From the NCBI RefSeq assembly GCF_900143085.1, contig NZ_FRCZ01000001.1:1054001-1118000 (forward strand): a stretch of 64,000 nt of DNA. Direction: 5' to 3'. The stretch comes from Gracilibacillus kekensis (GTDB taxonomy: Bacteria; Bacillota; Bacilli; Bacillales; Amphibacillaceae). The stretch's first letter is position 1, and every line of letters begins with the position of its first letter. Of the stretch, positions 17,105 to 26,576 are shown one piece after another. The notes under the pieces were generated by a model. The model worked only from the letters and a program-made list of their open reading frames with translations. It made no database searches and was not told where the DNA came from. The translations under genes and the position numbers were made by a program.

Positions 17105-18628
17105 CTATTTTTCTATGGAATGGAGTTTGCGAAATTGTGTAGGTGTAATCCCAACATAATTTTTAAATACCTGAACAAAATATTTATACTCTCTGTAGCC
17201 TACATACTCTGCTATTTCAAAGACTTTATTCGAGGTGTCACTAAGCAACTCTTTTGCCTTATTGATTCGGATCGTATTAAGATATTCAGAATAATTCTGA
17301 CCTGTCTCCTGTTTAAACAGCATACTAAAATAATTAGGTGTAATATAATGTGCTTCAGCCACTTCTAATGCTTTAATATCCTGCTGGTAGTTTTTCTCGA
17401 TATATTGCTTGGCCTGTTGAATAATCCAGTGACTGTCATTAGACCGCTCTACATATTCCAACATGCTATTCAGATCGGCTTCTAATAAATCCTGAAGGGC
17501 ACAAACACTGTTATATATAAGTAAATCCGTATCTTCACTTAATCGAAAATCGATCTGTTCAAACATTGATTCTTGTGCCCTTTCTTTAACCGATGCAATC
17601 AGAAAAAGACATTGCCTTTTTATTTGTTGAAGGGTTAGTGACTTATCTTCAAAACGATGAAATAAATTAGCTACTATATTCCGTACAGCAGAGTTATTTT
17701 GTTGAAAAACAGCCTCTGCTAGATCAGCTGCCTGTTGTCTGTTGTAATTGTAATTGTTGACAGATGGAAGATTCTCATCATCTGTTACCACCTGCTTCGA
17801 TGTGCCTCGATAATAACTTAAACGAGTATTAAGCTTCTGATAAAGTGTCGCTAATTGATGCATATCATGATAGCAGCTGGAAATTGCTAACGACACGTCA
17901 CCATTAAAATATTTCTGTATCATTGCTGTCAGCTGATCGATCTTCTCTGTGAAAATACCTTCTTGATCATATAGAAAAAGTACTAACTGATTCTCATGCA
18001 TTTCTACACCAATAGAGGAGACATTCATTTGATCCATCATTTGTTTTAACTTGTCATAGGACAGTGCCGACTGATTTGTTTTATAATAGTTTCTTTTTTC
18101 AATTAACAATAAGCGAAACGCATAGTGTTGATGCTTGATTTTTTCAGATAAATGATAGGAATCTGGTAAATGAAACAATTGCTGTGATAAATAATTAGAC
18201 AGAATTGTCTCATTCTTCGACTGTTGCTGACGTCTCGTCTCTTCGATTTGCTGTTTTACTTTTCCAACCAATGCCCATAATTCATCGATATCGACTGGTT
18301 TCAATAAATAATCTTCTACACCGATCCGAAGTGCTTGACGGGCGTATTCGAATTCTTCATAACCACTAATCATAATAATCGTCACATCAGGAAAATGCTC
18401 AATTATTGCTTTTGATAACTGAATTCCATCCATTTCAGGCATATAGACATCGGTAATGACAATGTCGACTGGTTCTGTCTCCATGATTTCCAATGCCTTC
18501 TTGCCATTGATGGCCGACCCAACTACATCGATCTCCATCTCATTCCAAGGAATCGTATTCATTAAACCCTGGCATATTAGCGGCTCATCATCTACAATTA
18601 ACATTTTTAATGTCATTTCACCTGTCAA
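17105..18628 (-). CDS. Response regulator, YesN/AraC type
   Basis: 507 residues. Receiver domain at about 1-125: the acidic pocket is IVDDEP, the phosphorylated Asp is in VITDVYMPEMDG, and the Lys is in LLKPV. A poorly conserved middle region follows, then a C-terminal AraC double helix-turn-helix (about 405-507) with YSEYLNTIRINKAKELL and FVQVFKNYVGITPTQFRK. It would activate the adjacent importer and hydrolase genes when phosphorylated. The start overlaps the kinase end by 11 bases, so the pair is coupled. Confidence 0.92.
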   Translation of the reverse strand: MTGEMTLKMLIVDDEPLICQGLMNTIPWNEMEIDVVGSAINGKKALEIMETEPVDIVITDVYMPEMDGIQLSKAIIEHFPDVTIIMISGYEEFEYARQALRIGVEDYLLKPVDIDELWALVGKVKQQIEETRRQQQSKNETILSNYLSQQLFHLPDSYHLSEKIKHQHYAFRLLLIEKRNYYKTNQSALSYDKLKQMMDQMNVSSIGVEMHENQLVLFLYDQEGIFTEKIDQLTAMIQKYFNGDVSLAISSCYHDMHQLATLYQKLNTRLSYYRGTSKQVVTDDENLPSVNNYNYNRQQAADLAEAVFQQNNSAVRNIVANLFHRFEDKSLTLQQIKRQCLFLIASVKERAQESMFEQIDFRLSEDTDLLIYNSVCALQDLLEADLNSMLEYVERSNDSHWIIQQAKQYIEKNYQQDIKALEVAEAHYITPNYFSMLFKQETGQNYSEYLNTIRINKAKELLSDTSNKVFEIAEYVGYREYKYFVQVFKNYVGITPTQFRKLHSIEK

Positions 18629-20399
18629 CTCCTTCTATCAGCTGATTGAGTATTTGTTTGTCCTTGATCCAAGGTACCTTCATACGGACACAGGCCCCAA
18701 TTTCGGCATCAACTATTTCAATACCATACGGCTTACCGAACGCATTAGTAATGCGGTCGTGCACATTTTTTAACGCATAACTGTCGTGTTCTTCTTTCGT
18801 ATGAAGTAATTGTTCTACTTTCTCTCGATCAATACCAACTCCGTTATCCAAACAGTCCATCACTAAGATGTTTTCTTTGCGGTAACAGCGAATGGTAATA
18901 TTTTTATTTTCCTGTGATTGAGGAAAGCCATGCTTGAAACTGTTTTCCACAAGTGGTTCCAGCATTAATTTAAGAACAATACTTTTTGCTAATCCAGCTT
19001 CGATAAAAATAGCATAATGAAAACTGTCGCCTAAGCGCTTCTTCTGCAGTTCCATATAACTTTTCACATATTTTAATTCATCCTCTAATGGGATCCATAC
19101 TTTTCCCTGACTAAGGGTAATTCGGAAAAGTGTAGATAGATCCTCAATACTTTTACTTGTATCTGGTGCATTTTCTAATCTGGCTGTCCAGCGCAGCATA
19201 TCTAATGTATTGTAAAGAAAATGGGGATTAATTTGGCTTTGTAACGCTTTCAATTCTGAATGTTTATTTTGAATTTCGAGTTTATATTTGTTATCAATTA
19301 ATCGCTGAATCTGCTCGACCATCGAATTAAAACGATAGCCAAGCTGACCGACCTCATCTTTTGAACGAACCTTCACCTGCGCGGAAAAATCGCCATGCTC
19401 AAGCCTTTTTGTTTCTCTGGTTAACTCCAAAATCGGACGGACAACAAAGACAACAAAACCTGCAAACGTCATTAACCCCATCAGCACAGCGATTAAAATC
19501 ATATAGCCAAAGGTTGATCGGATATCCTTCATTTCTGAAAGAATATAGGTTTCACTGACCACCGACACTAAATGCATATCAATCGGTTCAATGTACCTCG
19601 AAACACCATAATAAACATCGCCCTTTGATTCCAGTTGAAAGCTTTCTCCTTCGGTATGAATATTTTGAATAAATGCCTGATAACTAAAATTCGGTCCAAA
19701 ATCAGATGACGTAATTGTTTCTTCCTCATTATGAACTAGAAAAGCTTGATGTTGCCTTGTGGTAAAACCGTCTGTCACTTGCTGGTACAATGCTTGCAAG
19801 TCAAGGCGAATGCGTACATGTCCAACCGGTTCCTTAATGTTATATAAATTATTAATCACACGAAACAGACTAACCACTTCTTCATCTTGACCGGTACGTT
19901 GGTTATGCATTTGATAGGGCGTGCTCCAGAGCATTTCCCCTTCTAACTGTTTTGCTTGTTTAATCCATTTAGTTTCATTACCCTCAACCGTTTCTCCCAC
20001 GGTTAGGACTTGCTTGTTTTCTCCTTCGATTTGTACAGAATGAAAGTAGTCTTTCTCCGACTGATGAAAGACAAAAAAACCACTTAAATTACTACGCACC
20101 TGATTTAAATGGTTATAATCTGCTCCAGACACTGCAGGTGAGGTCATAAAATCACGAAATTCCTGACTGTAAATCATATACCTGGAAATGTCCTCAATCT
20201 CTTCAATCACATTGGTGAGCTGGGACTCCATGTTACCTAAGTTTTGATGCGTTGTTGTGATAATCTGCTCTTTCAATATTTTATTAGATTGATAGAGAAC
20301 GATCGATCCAATGATACCGCTTGGAATGGTGACAAGCAGTAAAAAGATAATGACCGATTTCCATTTTAGGCTGTTTTTAATATAGTGTATTAGTGGCAT
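18618..20399 (-). CDS. Sensor histidine kinase, YesM type
   Basis: 593 residues. One N-terminal membrane helix (about 15-33), an extracellular sensor region (about 35-280), a second helix (about 285-310), a HAMP domain (about 315-365), a His_kinase domain with phosphorylated His in INPHFLYNTLDMLRW, and a HATPase_c domain with the N-box LVENSFKHGF and G-box DNGVGI. YesM-type kinases sense sugars outside the cell, sometimes through a solute-binding lipoprotein, which here is encoded just upstream. Cognate regulator at 17105-18628. Confidence 0.92.
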   Translation of the reverse strand: MPLIHYIKNSLKWKSVIIFLLLVTIPSGIIGSIVLYQSNKILKEQIITTTHQNLGNMESQLTNVIEEIEDISRYMIYSQEFRDFMTSPAVSGADYNHLNQVRSNLSGFFVFHQSEKDYFHSVQIEGENKQVLTVGETVEGNETKWIKQAKQLEGEMLWSTPYQMHNQRTGQDEEVVSLFRVINNLYNIKEPVGHVRIRLDLQALYQQVTDGFTTRQHQAFLVHNEEETITSSDFGPNFSYQAFIQNIHTEGESFQLESKGDVYYGVSRYIEPIDMHLVSVVSETYILSEMKDIRSTFGYMILIAVLMGLMTFAGFVVFVVRPILELTRETKRLEHGDFSAQVKVRSKDEVGQLGYRFNSMVEQIQRLIDNKYKLEIQNKHSELKALQSQINPHFLYNTLDMLRWTARLENAPDTSKSIEDLSTLFRITLSQGKVWIPLEDELKYVKSYMELQKKRLGDSFHYAIFIEAGLAKSIVLKLMLEPLVENSFKHGFPQSQENKNITIRCYRKENILVMDCLDNGVGIDREKVEQLLHTKEEHDSYALKNVHDRITNAFGKPYGIEIVDAEIGACVRMKVPWIKDKQILNQLIEGVDR

Positions 20400-20461
20400 A
20401 ATGAAAAGCTCCCATTTTGTGATCGTTAGTTATGACTAAAGTATACCATTTTCATAGGCGC

Positions 20462-20494
20462 AAAAAGTAGAGCATCCCGTAAGACACTCTACTA
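20462..20494 (-). terminator. Attenuating terminator after the binding-protein gene
   Basis: On the minus strand AGTAGAGTGTC and GATGCTCTACT form an 11-bp stem with two G-U pairs and a 6-base loop, followed by TTTTT. It lies 20 bases after the lipoprotein stop and upstream of the kinase gene. It probably keeps binding-protein mRNA more abundant than the distal genes. Confidence 0.72.
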
Positions 20495-20513
20495 GTCTGT
20501 TAGTTAGCTTCCT

Positions 20514-21818
20514 CTATTGCTGTTCACTTTCCTGTACACGTTGAATGTTTTCGGCGGCTTCTTCTGGAGTCGAGCCACCGACCGTGATCGATTGGAGCTC
20601 ATTTTCCAATTGATCATTTACTGCCGGTATCAATGTGGCATCATAGACCGGAGCTGGCTCAGACTCTGCAATTAATTCAAGCATATCCTCCTGTAACGGA
20701 TGAAGATCTGCATCTTCTGGCACATCGACATTGGCAATAATCGGTCGACCGACTTTAATCAGCTCTTCCCATAGCTCTTCATTATAGACATATTTCAGAA
20801 ATGTGTGTGCGGCCTCCAGTTTTTCACCTTCTAAATCACTATTAATCGCAACACCAGTTCCGGCAACAGATGCTATCGTCTTCTTATCATTTAATGGCAA
20901 CATCGCCACTCCAACATTTTTGTCCTCTGGCATATTTTCTAAGATAGCAGAAATACCCCAATTACCGTCCATTACCATTGCAGCTCTTCCCTGAAGGAAA
21001 TAGTCAATCATTTGAGAACTGTCAATCGTGTTCAAGTCATCATTAAAAGCTTCTTTTTTCACTAATTCATCAATGACTTCCAATGATTGAACAAAATCGT
21101 CATCTGTAAATGCTCGTTCGCCATTAGCAACGCCTTCTAAGAAATCGTTTCCAGTAAAGCGGTCTGCAATCGTAGAAATATAAACAGATTGCAGCACCCA
21201 TGCATCTGAGTTACCCAGTGCCATTGGAGTAATATCATTAGCATTCAACGCATCTACTAGTCCGAGAAACTCATCATATGTCGTTGGGAATTCTTCGTAT
21301 CCGGCATCTGCCAGCATATCTTTATCATAAAAAATCATATGGGTTGGATTCGTATTGGCTGGTACTGCATAAGGACTCCCATCAACTGAAAAATCTTCGA
21401 AATCTTCTTCATCCAATAATCCTGTTTCTTCTGTCCAATACCCGATAAGATCATCGATTGGCTGTACTGCTTCACCTTCAACAAGTGGTTCTAACTCAGC
21501 GCCAGGCCAAACCTGAAAAACATCTGGCAATTGCCCACCCGCTGCCTGTGTATTTAAGCGTGTTCGATAATCGGCATTTGGTGTTGTATCCACTTGCAGA
21601 TCAATGTCTGGATGCTCTTCATCAAATTTCTCTACGACATCCATAAATGCTTCGTAATCGGCCCGCCCAATATCCTCAGACTTCCAAAATGTTAATTCAA
21701 CGGCATCTTCACTAGCTGAGTCACCGTCTGATGAGGATCCCTCCTCACTATCTCCTGAGCATGCTGCTAAGAATCCAATCAATATAAGTACAAATCCTAA
21801 AAGTACAAGCTTTCTCAT
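20514..21818 (-). CDS. Extracellular sugar-binding lipoprotein of ABC importer
   Basis: 434 residues. Lipoprotein signal MRKLVLLGFVLILIGF with lipobox LAAC (Cys about 20), then an acidic Ser/Asp/Glu spacer and a family 1 solute-binding fold (AFMDVVEKFDEEHPDIDLQV, LPDVFQVWPGAELEPLV, GRAAMVMDGNWGISAI). It delivers oligosaccharide to the permeases of 15272-17020. First gene of the operon. GGAGGTTATTAG precedes the ATG. A cre site lies just upstream, so glucose should repress the whole unit. Confidence 0.92.
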   Translation of the reverse strand: MRKLVLLGFVLILIGFLAACSGDSEEGSSSDGDSASEDAVELTFWKSEDIGRADYEAFMDVVEKFDEEHPDIDLQVDTTPNADYRTRLNTQAAGGQLPDVFQVWPGAELEPLVEGEAVQPIDDLIGYWTEETGLLDEEDFEDFSVDGSPYAVPANTNPTHMIFYDKDMLADAGYEEFPTTYDEFLGLVDALNANDITPMALGNSDAWVLQSVYISTIADRFTGNDFLEGVANGERAFTDDDFVQSLEVIDELVKKEAFNDDLNTIDSSQMIDYFLQGRAAMVMDGNWGISAILENMPEDKNVGVAMLPLNDKKTIASVAGTGVAINSDLEGEKLEAAHTFLKYVYNEELWEELIKVGRPIIANVDVPEDADLHPLQEDMLELIAESEPAPVYDATLIPAVNDQLENELQSITVGGSTPEEAAENIQRVQESEQQ

Positions 21819-21834
21819 CTAATAACCTCCCATT

Positions 21835-21848
21835 TGTTATCGCTTACA
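21835..21848 (-). promoter_or_regulatory. cre site upstream of the sugar ABC operon
   Basis: On the minus strand TGTAAGCGATAACA fits every fixed position of the CcpA consensus TGWAANCGNTNWCA. It is only 17 bases upstream of the start codon, so CcpA would act as a block to elongation or initiation. Confidence 0.75.
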
Positions 21849-22196
21849 AAAAGGATTATCTCACACGATATCAAACTTAAAAATACAAGAAAATTAATAT
21901 AATATCCAATAATTTATACTTTGAAGAAAAAGGAAGGAATGGATGCCCCTATTCTCCTCTTTTGATCTATTTATATATTGAATTACATGTTATCAGCCTT
22001 ATACACGGTCATTACCGTTTGAAATCCATACGTGGAACTCCACGTATGGTTCATAACATTTATTTTATTTCAGCTGTGACTTTGATCAATATTTACTGAA
22101 AATCTATATGATACAATGACAAAAAAGGAGATATTTATCAGTGATAAAGATACTATTCGATTAGACAATATATAAAAAAGAATTGAGGGTTGTTTC
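21849..22196. other. Intergenic region with a strong hairpin
   Basis: No gene recognised. It holds a perfect hairpin at 22026-22049 (CCATACGTGGA and TCCACGTATGG), without a clear T-run, and the ribosome binding site of the gene starting at 22197. Confidence 0.5.
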
Positions 22197-22514
22197 ATGT
22201 CAAAAATAGATATTTTTAATATAGAAGAAAGCATTCAAGAACATATGAACGAAAGTAATGAGGAAGATTTGCGAAGCGTTGCCGAACATTTTAAAACAGG
22301 ACAATTTGAAACGGTTGTAGAAAAAACAAAAGCGTTTCGAACAGAACATGAAGTGAATGATGCCTTGTCGACACTATTTACATTGCTAAACGCAACAAGT
22401 TTTGCACAAATTTGGGATCATCAACAAGCAAAAGAACTTCTTAATGACTTATATGATCAGGTTTACGTTCTTAAGATTAGAATTTGCGGCATTGACACCT
22501 CCTTATTGGATTAA
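22197..22514 (+). pseudogene. Unrecognised small protein, 3' end fused out of frame to a transporter remnant
   Basis: The frame starts with a good AATTGAGGG/ATG context and encodes an acidic, helical protein (MSKIDIFNIEESIQEHM...). I do not recognise the family. Up to about residue 88 it looks native. From about 22462 the bases instead encode, in another frame, the C-terminal part of a TDT-family transporter, so the last 17 residues here are an out-of-frame artefact. A deletion probably joined the 5' part of this gene to the 3' part of the transporter gene. The truncated product could still be made. Confidence 0.55.
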
Positions 22515-22917
22515 CATGGGAGCTGTTGCCATTACAACATTAGCTGGTTCTACACTAATTCTTCATGCTGAAAATTGGTCGTTGTTAACAGAAATCACAC
22601 CTTTTCTTAAAGGGTTTACTATATTCTTTTGGATAGCAGGAAGTTGGTGGATACCACTATTATTCATTTTGATGATATGGAGACATCTTTATCACCGTTA
22701 TCCGCTTTCTTATGATCCACAATTATGGGGGATGGTTTTTCCACTCGCCATGTACACAACAAGCACATATCAACTGTCTCTAGCACTAAACTTCCCAGCA
22801 TTAATGGTCATACCAAAACTTATGGTATTTATCGCTATCGCAGCTTGGAGTTTTGTTGGTATTAGTTTGATCAGACATTTATATAGAAATATAACTCATC
22901 GTTTTCACAAGGTATAA
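22462..22917 (+). pseudogene. C-terminal fragment of a TDT family (tellurite resistance/dicarboxylate) transporter
   Basis: About 150 residues with membrane helices typical of the second half of TehA/SLAC1-like transporters: LTPPYWINMGAVAITTLAGS, WIPLLFILMIWRHLY and WGMVFPLAMYTTSTYQLSLAL. Full proteins are about 300-340 residues; the first half and start codon are absent. The fragment begins inside the preceding open frame at about 22462, in a different frame, so it cannot be expressed as a normal transporter. An open frame from an ATG at 22402 covers it but its first 20 residues come from the neighbouring gene. Confidence 0.72.
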
Positions 22918-23396
22918 GAGGAATGCGAGACTTCCGCCAGTGAGGTGTTTAGCCTCATGGTGAAAATGTGTAAGTCCCCTCTAATCTGCTGCTTTCAACC
23001 GTTCGTTTATTCGTTATAGGAGCTTACTTCTTTTTTTATACCGCAAGGCAAATCTAAAAAAGGTTGAATGTCTTGTACATACTCTAAAATACTTAAATAC
23101 TCATCGTTTTTTCGACTTTAAGTCACAGATCACTTTCATGACTTTTTTTAAGCTTTTGGGAGGATGGCAATTTGCAACATGTCTTCCAATCGAGCTTGGT
23201 GTTCGAATAAACATCATTTCAGAAGCTTCTACAATTTCATTGAAATATTTAAATCACTATATATTGATTTTAATTTTTATCACAGTGGTAGCCTCCGTAA
23301 AAAGTTTCGTGAACTTTGAAAAACAGCGAACCTTTTTACATTGTGTATCGTCTTATATAGCAAGGAAAAACGTATCAAAGAATTTTTAAGGGGTGC
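22918..23396. other. Gene-free stretch, possibly decayed
   Basis: 480 bases between the transporter remnant and the next membrane protein. An 83-codon open frame at 23138-23389 (starting MTFFKLLGGWQF) has a hydrophobic centre but no convincing ribosome binding site and no recognised family. I treat it as non-coding or a relic. A small hairpin GAGG...CCTC lies at about 22940. Confidence 0.4.
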
Positions 23397-23903
23397 ATGA
23401 TATTGAACAAACTGCAACGACCAGGGGCAATGTCCGTGCTGATTGAGACACTAAGATTTGCTTCATTATTTTTCATTGTTCCAATGCTTTTATTAATCCC
23501 AATATATTTTGTATTGTCGATGGTCGGTGTCAACGCCGAAAACTATCTGTGGACAACCATGATTTTTGGATTCATTATCATTTTTATACTATATAGAAGG
23601 AATAAATGGGGTCAGGGCGCAATTCAATTAACCACTTCTCTGTTTGCTATTGGTCTTGTTATTGTCACGTCTTTATTCATTCCAGATGTATCTCCTACTC
23701 ATATACATACAGAAAAATATGCCTATACTTACGGATTTCCTTTTGAATATATAACCATATATATAGAAGAGGGAGAAAAGTTCCTAATAATAAATTTATG
23801 GTCACAAGAAATTACTGGTGCAAGTGTATCCTTTGGTATATTTGGGAATTTCATCATTTTTTATTTTGTTATATTTTTGATTAATAGGTATCTTATGAAG
23901 TAA
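23397..23903 (+). CDS. Hypothetical membrane protein, four helices
   Basis: 168 residues, not recognised. Four hydrophobic segments (about 22-45, 50-68, 77-95 and 143-165), with a 45-residue loop rich in Tyr and acidic residues between the third and fourth. The ATG at 23397 follows AAGGGGTGC closely, and a TTG at 23403 (MNKLQRPG) is better spaced, so the start may be six bases later. Followed after 36 bases by the repeat array. Confidence 0.6.
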   Translation: MILNKLQRPGAMSVLIETLRFASLFFIVPMLLLIPIYFVLSMVGVNAENYLWTTMIFGFIIIFILYRRNKWGQGAIQLTTSLFAIGLVIVTSLFIPDVSPTHIHTEKYAYTYGFPFEYITIYIEEGEKFLIINLWSQEITGASVSFGIFGNFIIFYFVIFLINRYLMK

Positions 23904-23939
23904 GTCTGATATACTTGAAAAGGAAGATTATGGTGTTTA

Positions 23940-24140
23940 TTCTTACGGACAGAAAGTGAATGATTCTACCTTTTTTGTCCGTAAGATTCATTCTTATGGA
24001 CAGAATCTACTAAAATTGAAAATTTTGTCCGTTAGATCCCTTCTTATGGACAAAAAATGAGGAATACTGGAAAAGTGTCCATAAGATCTATTGTTACGGA
24101 CAAAAATTTTACTTATCTGATTTTTTGTCCGTAAGAAACG
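23940..24140. repeat. Tandem 50-bp inverted-repeat units, array B (4 units)
   Basis: Four head-to-tail units start at 23940, 23991, 24041 and 24091 (periods 51, 50, 50). Each begins TTCTTA(C/T)GGACA(G/A)A (the last TTGTTACGGACAA) and ends with the near complement TTTTGTCC(G/A)TAAGA. The central 20 bases of each unit differ. In unit 3 both arms changed together (TTATGGACA with TGTCCATAA), keeping the stem. Same family as 12025-12175. Confidence 0.9.
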
Positions 24141-24164
24141 CTTTTCAGAAAGGAGGGATCGGTT

Positions 24165-25475
24165 TTGAAGCGGAGGAAATCTATTTTTATAGTTGCAATC
24201 GTACTGGTATTTATAATGTTGGGCAGCGCCATCTCTTATGCTATGTTATCGGATCATGATCAATACCAGTATTTCACTGGACTGGGTTCAGAGATTACTA
24301 TAGCTCCAAATGATTCAGAGATAGCTTTTTCCTACTTTGTTGAGGGCGAAGAATCGATTTATACAGCAAATGTGAATGGGAGTAATGTTAAAAAAATTAC
24401 GAACAACACGAATGTACGAGATCGAAATCCATCTTATTCCCCAGATGGATCAAGAATTGTTTATCTGAGTGAAAATAAAGAAAGTATTCAATTCCTTCAC
24501 GTTATGAATCAGGATGGCAGCGGAGAAAAAACACTCTCGAATAACGATATGCATGTTAGAGACGCTATCTTTTCACATGATGGAAAAAGCATTTATTTTA
24601 TTGCTATGGAGTCTGAAGAATTTAAGAAAGGTGAAAAATCAAGGGAAGGGTATGACTTGTTTATCACTGACCTGGATGGGGACACAGTAGAAAAATTAAC
24701 AGATGCTGATCACTTTTCTATGAACCATCTATTCCTATCAGCAGATGGTCAAGACATATATTATAGTGAGTTTGATGGAAAAGAGGAACGAATTTATTCT
24801 TACTCTTTAAACGAAGAAACTATACATAGCAAGCCTGGACTAATCTCTGGAAATCTAAGTGAAAATCAATCCTTTTATAACCCAAATTTATCTCCAGACG
24901 GAAACCTGTTGGCGTTTACGGAGGTAGCTAATGAGTCTGAGAACACAAGATTTGAATACGAACTGTTTTTGCTAAATGTTTAGGATCAAACGATCGAGAG
25001 ATTAACAGAATTGAAAAAATCGGTCTCTTCTCCTGTATTTTTTTCTAATGAAAATAAAATTGCTTTCTTATCCTACACCAATTGGGCGAAGGACCCTGCC
25101 AAGTACGAATTAATGACGATGGAATTATCTTCTCAGAACATTGAAACAATTAAATTAGACACACCGAATCCAACAGGAGATAAACGTGTTATCAAATCGA
25201 TTGATATGTCCGTCAACGCCATCTCTATTGCAGCTCTGTATATTGTTTTGATGGGATTACTGAGTGTGTTCTGTCTGAATTATTATCCTAAAAAAACGTA
25301 TTTGCCATCCATAAGCTTTTCGATTGCTGTGTTAACCTTTTTAGCAAGTTTAGTTGTAGCTGCGACGGTTAATGCTTGGTATGGCATCGGTTTAGGAATG
25401 TTGGCAGCAGCAATATTGGTCTGTTCCATTGTTATCTTTTTGTTTATTGTTATATTTAAACGATTTGTAAAATGA
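24165..25475 (+). pseudogene. TolB-like PD40 beta-propeller membrane protein, interrupted by an in-frame TAG
   Basis: A TTG start with GGAGGGA upstream opens a frame encoding a signal-anchor (IFIVAIVLVFIMLGSAISYA) and TolB/PD40 repeats (NPSYSPDGSRIVYLSE, AIFSHDGKSIYFIAM, PNLSPDGNLLAFTE). A TAG at 24981-24983 stops it after 272 residues, in the middle of the propeller. The same frame then continues without another stop to 25475, giving one more blade (PVFFSNENKIAFLSY) and three C-terminal membrane helices. Restored length would be 436 residues. This is most simply a recent nonsense mutation; readthrough or sequencing error are alternatives. The function of the intact protein is unknown; it would display a propeller outside the membrane. 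Confidence 0.82.
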
Positions 25476-25534
25476 ACGTATCATCCACCAAAGAAACGAT
25501 CTACTAAAGTGCTAAAAGGGATTGGGGTAGATTT

Positions 25535-26086
25535 TTAATCTGGATACACAACCGTTCCATCTTCTTCTATTACAGGTGGAGCTCCCCATCTCCCTATTTC
25601 GTGTTCCACGTCATCCACATTTGCTTTTGCATCGGGGATAATATGGGTAACAGGATAACCGTTTGCTTGCAGGTAATTACTAATGATCAGTCGATGACAT
25701 CTTGATGGATGTCGCTCCGAACACATTAATACTACACGGTGACTACCTGTAAGTGACTTCAAATCTCTAATGCCCTCTTGAAAATCTTTTGTTAACGTGT
25801 AATCTGCGTAATTATGGAAGGATTGATTTTCCCAACCAGCATTTAACACTTCTCCAACTTCACCTGACCTGCTTCTTCTGCCACCAAGCTTAGGAAAGTG
25901 TGCATACTTGATAGTCGCCTTCTCTAACCATTCTTTCATTTGATCTTTATTGAATTGAGGGTTCCTGTTACTTCCTGGCATGGAGCGAACATCTACTACA
26001 CAATCGATTTCCTTAGACCTTAATATGGATAAAAACACCTCTCTTGAGTAATTGTAATGTCCCATTGTATATACTCTCATTTCCAT
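25535..26086 (-). CDS. DUF488 family protein
   Basis: 183 residues. Characteristic features: YTMGHYNYSREVFLSIL at the N-terminus, VVDVRSMPGS, and the cysteine segment VLMCSERHPSRCHR. Family members are cytosolic and of unknown biochemical role, sometimes linked to nucleic acid or thiol chemistry because of the paired Cys. Start with GGAGGAAG upstream. Divergent from the DUF2200 gene. Confidence 0.88.
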   Translation of the reverse strand: MEMRVYTMGHYNYSREVFLSILRSKEIDCVVDVRSMPGSNRNPQFNKDQMKEWLEKATIKYAHFPKLGGRRSRSGEVGEVLNAGWENQSFHNYADYTLTKDFQEGIRDLKSLTGSHRVVLMCSERHPSRCHRLIISNYLQANGYPVTHIIPDAKANVDDVEHEIGRWGAPPVIEEDGTVVYPD

Positions 26087-26186
26087 CTTCCTCCCCTTTT
26101 CATCTATACCCTATCGGCTGTAATTTTAAAAATAAAATAGATTTTCATGTATAATAGGACTATATTTCTTTAGAGGAGGACCTCTC

Positions 26187-26537
26187 ATGCCCAAACATAA
26201 AATTTATACAATGAGTGTAGCAAAAGTCTATCCTCATTATGTTACAAAAGCAGAGAAAAAAGGACGAACAAAAGCTGAAGTAGATGAAATTATCCGCTGG
26301 TTAACTGGATATAGCCAGGAAGCGTTCGAAGCAGAGCTCGAAAAAGAGACAGATTTTGAGACGTTCTTTGCAGAAGCTCCCCAATTAAATCCTTCCCGGG
26401 AATTGATCAAAGGGGTAATCTGTGGCGTCAGAGTCGAAGATATTGAAGAACCAACCATGCAGGAAATCCGCTATTTGGATAAGCTTATCGATGAATTAGC
26501 AAAAGGTAAAGCAATGGAGAAGATTATACGAAAATAA
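26187..26537 (+). CDS. DUF2200 family protein
   Basis: 116 residues, soluble, matching the DUF2200 family over its whole length ([73 protein letters not shown]). Function unknown. GAGGAGGACC precedes the ATG. Its 3' hairpin is shared with the convergent radical SAM gene. Confidence 0.9.
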   Translation: MPKHKIYTMSVAKVYPHYVTKAEKKGRTKAEVDEIIRWLTGYSQEAFEAELEKETDFETFFAEAPQLNPSRELIKGVICGVRVEDIEEPTMQEIRYLDKLIDELAKGKAMEKIIRK

Positions 26538-26576
26538 GGCTTTCCCCTAACATATTTTATCGGGGGAAGGCCTCTT
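26536..26576. terminator. Bidirectional terminator between DUF2200 and radical SAM genes
   Basis: AGGCTTTCCCC and GGGGGAAGGCCT form a stem of about 11 bp around an 11-base loop, with TCTTCTTT after it on the plus strand. It overlaps the last codons of the convergent gene ending at 26557. Confidence 0.65.

Noticed and set aside
23138-23389. 83-residue hydrophobic open frame as a gene
   Set aside because: No ribosome binding site, no family likeness, and it lies in a stretch that appears decayed.
23940-24140. CRISPR-like array because of a 50-bp period
   Set aside because: Units are inverted repeats with variable centres of about 20 bases, arms vary, only 3-4 units per array and no cas genes nearby.
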